9,592 nucleotides of DNA, taken from positions 11,138 to 20,729 of the forward strand of contig DKAR01000054.1 of the NCBI GenBank assembly GCA_002450895.1, in the 5' to 3' direction. The notes under the pieces are model-generated. The model searched no databases. It worked only from the letters and a program-made list of their open reading frames with translations, and had not been told where the DNA came from. The position numbers and the translations under genes were made by a program. This document shows, piece after piece, positions 6,472 to 9,592 of this stretch; position 1 is the first letter of the stretch; each line of letters starts with the position of its first letter. Origin of the DNA: Proteobacteria bacterium UBA6921 (lineage in GTDB: Bacteria; Pseudomonadota; Gammaproteobacteria; SG8-11).

Positions 6472-8022
6472 TTAAACCGCGATGCGGGGTAAGGTCGAGG
6501 ATTGTTCCTGCTTCGCGGACGAAACAGTTTCCCAAGGCAGTGTAACGGTGAATGTAGAGCCGCGACCGGGACTGCTGGTGACTTCGATATCGCCGCCCAT
6601 CTGACGGCAGAATTCCCGGGTCAGTGCGAGGCCGAGGCCGGTTCCCCCATAGGCGGCGAAATCCTTGGTGTGGACTTGCGTGAACGGCGTGAATAACTTA
6701 TCCAGCTGTTCTTCGGTCATTCCGATCCCGGTGTCATTGACCCGCAATTGAATCTTGGGTTGCGCAGTCGCGATGCGTTCCACCGACAACATGACAAAAC
6801 CATGCTGGGTAAATTTGCACGCATTGCTGAGCAGATTAAACAGCACCTGCTTGAGCCGTGTCGGATCGCACAGCAGCGTCTCGACATCGGGCGCCAGATG
6901 AATTTTTAGATGATTATGATTCGTGGCCAGGGTCGGCGAAATCATTGCGACGACCTCTTCCACCAGTGACTGCACGCGTATTACCTCGCGATGAATACTC
7001 ATCTTTCCTGCCTCGATTTTTGAGAGGTCGAGAAGGTCATTGATGAGATTCAACAGGTGTCGCGCCGCGGCCAGCACTTTTTGCAGATCGTTGGCGACGT
7101 CGGGATCCTTGTTCGGCCATTCACCTTCCATGAGCATTTCGGAATAGCCAATGATGGCGTTGAGCGGCGTCCGCAGTTCATGGCTCATGTTGGCGAGAAA
7201 ACGAGTCTTTGCCGTGTTTGCCATTTCTGCGGCTTTCATCGCTTCCTGTAGCTCAAAGGTTCGCTCGTCGACTTTGAGTTCGAGCGACTGTGCCAATTGA
7301 ACGGATTCCGCATGAGATTTTCTCAAGCGCTCGACCATCAGGCGCAATGCATTGGCCATCACACCGATTTCGTCGCGTCGTTCGAGATGGATATTTACAT
7401 CTTCCTTCCCGACGCTGACCCTGTTGGCAAGCTCGGTCAACGTACGCAGCGGATGGGTAAATCGTTTCGCGAAGATCCAGGCAATGGCGCTGCCGATGAT
7501 GACGCAGACCAGTGCGGTAATCAGATTGAGTTGCGCAAGGCTGCGGATGCGCCCGTTGAGTTTATCCAGAGAGTAGTACAGAACCAGTGTGCCATTGGCC
7601 CGGAGTCCTTGCGGCGCGACTGGCCCGCCGACCTTGATCTGATCGCCGCTGACTTCGGTGATCCAGCTTTTTGCGTAGCGGGCACGAAACGCAAAGTCGT
7701 CGGATAGCTGAAGGTCCCGCATCGGATTCTCGTCGGTTCCATCGGTGAGTACGCGCCCGTTCCCGTCCAGCACATAGGCTGTGCTGAGCGTGGAATTTGT
7801 CTTGGCGACATTAAGCTGAAATCTCAGGCGCCGGATGTCCAGCATGTACAGCGAGTCGTAAATCGCTTCTGAAATGGCGTCTGCGGAAATGTGCAGCTGC
7901 GCCTCGAAATCCGAAATCATCTGGGTTCGGGCATAGGTGATCGTCAAAGCCGTCAGAACCGTTGCAACAATGACAATGGTCGACAGCGCAAAGGCAATCA
8001 GCTTGGCCCGGATGCTGATCAT
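6472..8022 (-). CDS. Membrane sensor histidine kinase (HAMP-HisKA-HATPase)
   Basis: This 516-aa inner-membrane kinase would autophosphorylate on His and pass phosphate to a response regulator. TM1 is about residues 7-30, a periplasmic sensor region about 31-163, and TM2 about 164-185. HAMP (about 187-240) and a short coiled coil (about 240-272) follow. HisKA contains F-L-A-N-M-S-H281-E-L-R-T-P-L-N. The ATPase domain shows an N box (L-L-S-N400-A-C-K-F), G1 (D430-T-G-I-G), F box (L-F-T-P-F-T) and G2 (G-G-T-G-L-G-L). There is no receiver or Hpt domain, and no response regulator gene in the window. Its ATG overlaps the stop of the upstream binding-protein gene by 4 bp, implying translational coupling. 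The pairing suggests the periplasmic region reads the state of that binding protein, as TorS does with TorT; this is inference. No terminator is visible in the 12 bp before the convergent peroxidase end. Confidence 0.95.
   Translation of the reverse strand: MISIRAKLIAFALSTIVIVATVLTALTITYARTQMISDFEAQLHISADAISEAIYDSLYMLDIRRLRFQLNVAKTNSTLSTAYVLDGNGRVLTDGTDENPMRDLQLSDDFAFRARYAKSWITEVSGDQIKVGGPVAPQGLRANGTLVLYYSLDKLNGRIRSLAQLNLITALVCVIIGSAIAWIFAKRFTHPLRTLTELANRVSVGKEDVNIHLERRDEIGVMANALRLMVERLRKSHAESVQLAQSLELKVDERTFELQEAMKAAEMANTAKTRFLANMSHELRTPLNAIIGYSEMLMEGEWPNKDPDVANDLQKVLAAARHLLNLINDLLDLSKIEAGKMSIHREVIRVQSLVEEVVAMISPTLATNHNHLKIHLAPDVETLLCDPTRLKQVLFNLLSNACKFTQHGFVMLSVERIATAQPKIQLRVNDTGIGMTEEQLDKLFTPFTQVHTKDFAAYGGTGLGLALTREFCRQMGGDIEVTSSPGRGSTFTVTLPWETVSSAKQEQSSTLPRIAV
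8019..8022 (-). promoter_or_regulatory. ATGA stop/start overlap coupling the two operon genes
   Basis: Read on the minus strand, the kinase ATG (8022-8020) and the binding-protein TGA (8021-8019) share four bases. No strong separate Shine-Dalgarno site stands out before the kinase start, which fits termination-reinitiation. Confidence 0.85.
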
Positions 8023-8918
8023 TTTTCAATATTGAGCAAACGCAGCACGCCGTCTTGTTCCTTTGTAAAGAGCGAGAGTGAGTCAGCGGGAATGGCGTCG
8101 AATTTCGTCGTCTTTTCGAAGGCGTTCAGGATCTGTCGTCCCTCGGGGGTTTTGTCGAGACTGGTTAGCGCGCCGACAATTGTCTCCACATCTGCCGGCG
8201 GCAGATTCCCGCGCACGCTGACAACGTGTCTCGGAATCGGCGGCGAACGCCAGATTTCCTTCAGCCGACTGATGGAGCCTTTGGCCAGTTTCTCCACGTT
8301 GTTGTGGGACATTGCGCCCGCATCCACCTGCCCGCGCAAAACCCATTCCATGGTGTTTTCATCGTCGCCGGAAAAGACGTAACTGATTTTTCCCGGCACC
8401 GTGGTCATGCCGGGGACCTGCGAGACCGAGAGGGATTCGCCATCGCGTTCAATGAGCAAACGCGGCAGGACGTATCCGGTCGACGAGAACGGTTGTTCGA
8501 ACGCGACGATCTTGCCGCGCAGCGATTTCACGGATGTCACGTCACTTTGTGTGCGCGTGAAGATCACCGACTGGTATTCGCCGACACCACCTTTCCAGCG
8601 TCGCAGAATCATTTTTCCGCCGCCGACGTAGTTGACGGCAATCGTTGGCATGGGGCTGTCGATGAAAACATCAACCTTGCCGTTCTGCATCAAGTGGCCC
8701 ATGTCGCGGGCATCGGAGGTGATGGCCACCTTGCTGTCGACGTAGCCGTGCGATGCGAGTTGGGTTTGAAGATAGGTGGCGAGCGGTTGGTAGGTGCGAA
8801 TCAACTTGGCCGGATCATCGCCCAGGGTGCCGATGGTCAGGGTGTGACTCTCTGCCGTGGCAATTCCGGTCCATCCGCAAAGTAAGACCAGGCCGAGCAG
8901 AACACTCTTTGAGCGCAT
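8019..8918 (-). CDS. PhnD-like periplasmic substrate-binding protein (Phosphonate-bd family)
   Basis: The precursor has 299 aa with a signal peptide at about residues 1-22 (core VLLGLVLLCGW, site A-T-A|E-S). Cys14 is not in a proper lipobox, so a soluble periplasmic protein is likely. Family signs are the opening strand L-T-I-G-T-L-G-D-D-P, D-V-F-I-D-S-P (83-89) and Y115-Q-S-V-I-F. S145-S-T-G-Y149-V-L-P corresponds to the anion-binding S-T-S-G-Y segment of PhnD-type proteins. Next come F-S-G-D-D-E-N (182-188), where many relatives have a His, and V-D-A-G-A (198-202). GAGGAA at 8925-8930, 6 nt before the ATG, sets the start. The gene is first in an operon with a histidine kinase and has no transporter permease or ATPase beside it. 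It is therefore more likely a sensor partner than an uptake component. The ligand is unknown; a phosphonate or phosphate-like anion is only the family default. Confidence 0.9.
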   Translation of the reverse strand: MRSKSVLLGLVLLCGWTGIATAESHTLTIGTLGDDPAKLIRTYQPLATYLQTQLASHGYVDSKVAITSDARDMGHLMQNGKVDVFIDSPMPTIAVNYVGGGKMILRRWKGGVGEYQSVIFTRTQSDVTSVKSLRGKIVAFEQPFSSTGYVLPRLLIERDGESLSVSQVPGMTTVPGKISYVFSGDDENTMEWVLRGQVDAGAMSHNNVEKLAKGSISRLKEIWRSPPIPRHVVSVRGNLPPADVETIVGALTSLDKTPEGRQILNAFEKTTKFDAIPADSLSLFTKEQDGVLRLLNIEK

Positions 8919-8931
8919 AGTTAGTTCCTCG

Positions 8932-8946
8932 CGTAATCCGATTACG
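8932..8946. repeat. 15-bp dyad just upstream of the binding-protein ribosome site
   Basis: CGTAATC, one central base, then GATTACG form a perfect 7-bp inverted repeat. It starts one base beyond the GAGGAA ribosome site (8925-8930) of the binding-protein gene. The one-base centre suits a dimeric DNA-binding protein better than an RNA hairpin. An operator role is inference. Confidence 0.6.
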
Positions 8947-8950
8947 GGAA

Positions 8951-8978
8951 CGTCAGTCCTGATAAAGAATTACTGACG
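8951..8978. repeat. 7-bp inverted repeat with 21-bp centre spacing
   Basis: CGTCAGT at 8951-8957 and ACTGACG at 8972-8978 are perfect inverted copies separated by 14 AT-rich bases. The arm centres are 21 bp apart, about two helical turns. This suits a dimeric regulator; alternatively it is a stem-loop in the 5' leader. Confidence 0.55.
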
Positions 8979-9006
8979 ACTGCTTAGCTAACTATCGGCG
9001 TTTCAA

Positions 9007-9035
9007 GCGATTCTCATAATCAAAGAAAGAATCGC
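9007..9035. repeat. 8-bp inverted repeat with 21-bp centre spacing
   Basis: GCGATTCT at 9007-9014 and AGAATCGC at 9028-9035 are perfect inverted copies with a 13-base AT-rich spacer. The arm centres are again 21 bp apart, as in the repeat at 8951-8978, though the arm sequences differ. Confidence 0.55.
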
Positions 9036-9377
9036 GGATGACCTGATCTTTTGTAATGAGAATGCGCCGCCGCGAAGCGATGCGGGAGGGGGGTTAAACG
9101 CGGTCCGGGAATACGAATTAGTCCGAATTGTTGAGAGTTACGGGTTGAATCGGCACGCCAAGACGTCCGCGACAGAAAACTGAGTAGCGCGGTCGGGAAA
9201 TCGGGGCGCCAGATCCAAACCAGGCATCCGATTCAGAGTTCCGCACGCACATTGAAATGCGCAATTGTCGATGTAGGAAACCCGGACCAGGATTAATAGG
9301 CGCGCCGACCTGACAAGAAACGCGCCGGGCGAAAAACTGAGGAGGCAATTCCGGTGTGGTATTCCTGTCGGTAACTA

Positions 9378-9592
9378 TCAATCCAATCGTTTCCGGAACC
9401 GCAGCACGGCGAGGAACAGCGTCACGGCGGTGAAAATCAGGAGAGCCCGCAGTTCCGGCAGCATGTGCAGTATGTCGTCGCCGCGCAGCATGACGCCGCG
9501 AATGAGTCGCACAAAGTGGGTAAGTGGCAGCACTTCAGCAATGTACTGAGCCGCCTTCGGCATGCCGGCGAAGGGGAACATGAATCCCGACA
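9378..9592 (-). CDS. ABC-2 type exporter permease, C-terminal fragment
   Basis: The last 70 or so codons are present; the frame is open to the right edge and ends in TGA at 9380-9378. The ATG at 9581 is internal: Ser-Gly-Phe precede it, giving S-G-F-M-F-P-F-A-G-M-P, a hallmark of YhhJ/YbhR-type ABC-2 permeases. L-P-L-T-H-F-V-R-L-I-R-G-V-M-L-R-G follows. A final hydrophobic helix (about ALLIFTAVTLFLAVL) ends in the basic tail RFRKRLD. Such proteins form the membrane channel of ATP-driven exporters for drugs, polysaccharides or other cargo, usually with an ATPase encoded upstream, here outside the window. It belongs to the export class, so it is not a plausible partner for the PhnD-like uptake-type binding protein. 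No terminator is visible after the stop. Confidence 0.88.
   Translation of the reverse strand, partial: SGFMFPFAGMPKAAQYIAEVLPLTHFVRLIRGVMLRGDDILHMLPELRALLIFTAVTLFLAVLRFRKRLD

Larger units (their letters stand above)
8919..9377. other. About 460 bp without a convincing gene, holding the operon control region
   Basis: The part nearest the operon (8919-9035) holds the ribosome site, three inverted repeats and a TTAGCTAA palindrome (8984-8991). A minus-strand TTGAAA at 9006-9001 could be a -35, but no well-spaced -10 was found. From 9036 to 9377 I see no terminator, tRNA or promoter. A minus-strand TTG-start frame (9381 to 9118, 87 codons) is open but uses ATA, AGG, CTA and CGA codons unlike its neighbours and resembles no family I know. 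CGAATT occurs twice, 10 bp apart (9114 and 9124). Confidence 0.55.

Noticed and set aside
9118..9381. 87-codon minus-strand frame overlapping the permease stop by TTGA
   Set aside because: It has a TTG start, no ribosome site I can see, rare codons (ATA, AGG, CTA, CGA) and no recognisable domain. I cannot exclude a small unknown protein, but the support is too weak to call it.
9378..9592. Permease fragment as the transporter partner of the PhnD-like binding protein
   Set aside because: It belongs to the ABC-2 exporter class, not the PhnE-type importers. It is separated from the operon by about 460 bp and lies upstream of it.

Overview
The window looks like chromosomal DNA of a Gram-negative proteobacterium, probably beta- or gamma-class. 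The evidence is moderately GC-rich sequence, ordinary Shine-Dalgarno sites, several exported or inner-membrane proteins, and typical proteobacterial families (an MCP, PhrB photolyase, BtuE-type peroxidase, DUF1857). I cannot assign a genus. No rRNA, tRNA, CRISPR array, insertion sequence or prophage gene was seen, and coding is dense except near the right end.

Layout. 1-1725 (+): the 3' end of one RoxA-like c-type cytochrome gene, followed 32 bp later by a complete membrane-anchored di-heme paralogue. 1726-2015: intergenic DNA with a perfect 20-bp palindrome and a doubtful small minus-strand ORF. 2016-3650 (+): a stand-alone methyl-accepting chemotaxis protein closed by a strong intrinsic terminator (3689-3724). 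3815-4309 (+): a DUF1857/AtaL-like SRPBCC protein, convergent with a class I CPD photolyase (4328-5800, -). The photolyase is divergent from an exported glutathione peroxidase (5902-6459, +) across about 100 bp. 6472-8918 (-): a two-gene operon of a PhnD-like periplasmic binding protein and a membrane sensor histidine kinase, joined by an ATGA overlap. 8919-9377: about 460 bp without a convincing gene; its part next to the operon holds three inverted repeats. 9378-9592 (-): the C-terminus of an ABC-2 exporter permease.

How the genes may work together. The photolyase and peroxidase fit light and oxidative damage defence, but each has its own transcription unit. The binding protein and kinase have no ABC permease or ATPase and no response regulator beside them. 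They read best as a periplasmic ligand-sensing pair feeding a regulator encoded elsewhere, with the inverted repeats upstream as candidate control sites. The tandem cytochromes suggest a duplicated periplasmic redox enzyme whose substrate cannot be read from the sequence. The operon with its dyad-rich leader and the cytochrome tandem are the parts most worth a second look.
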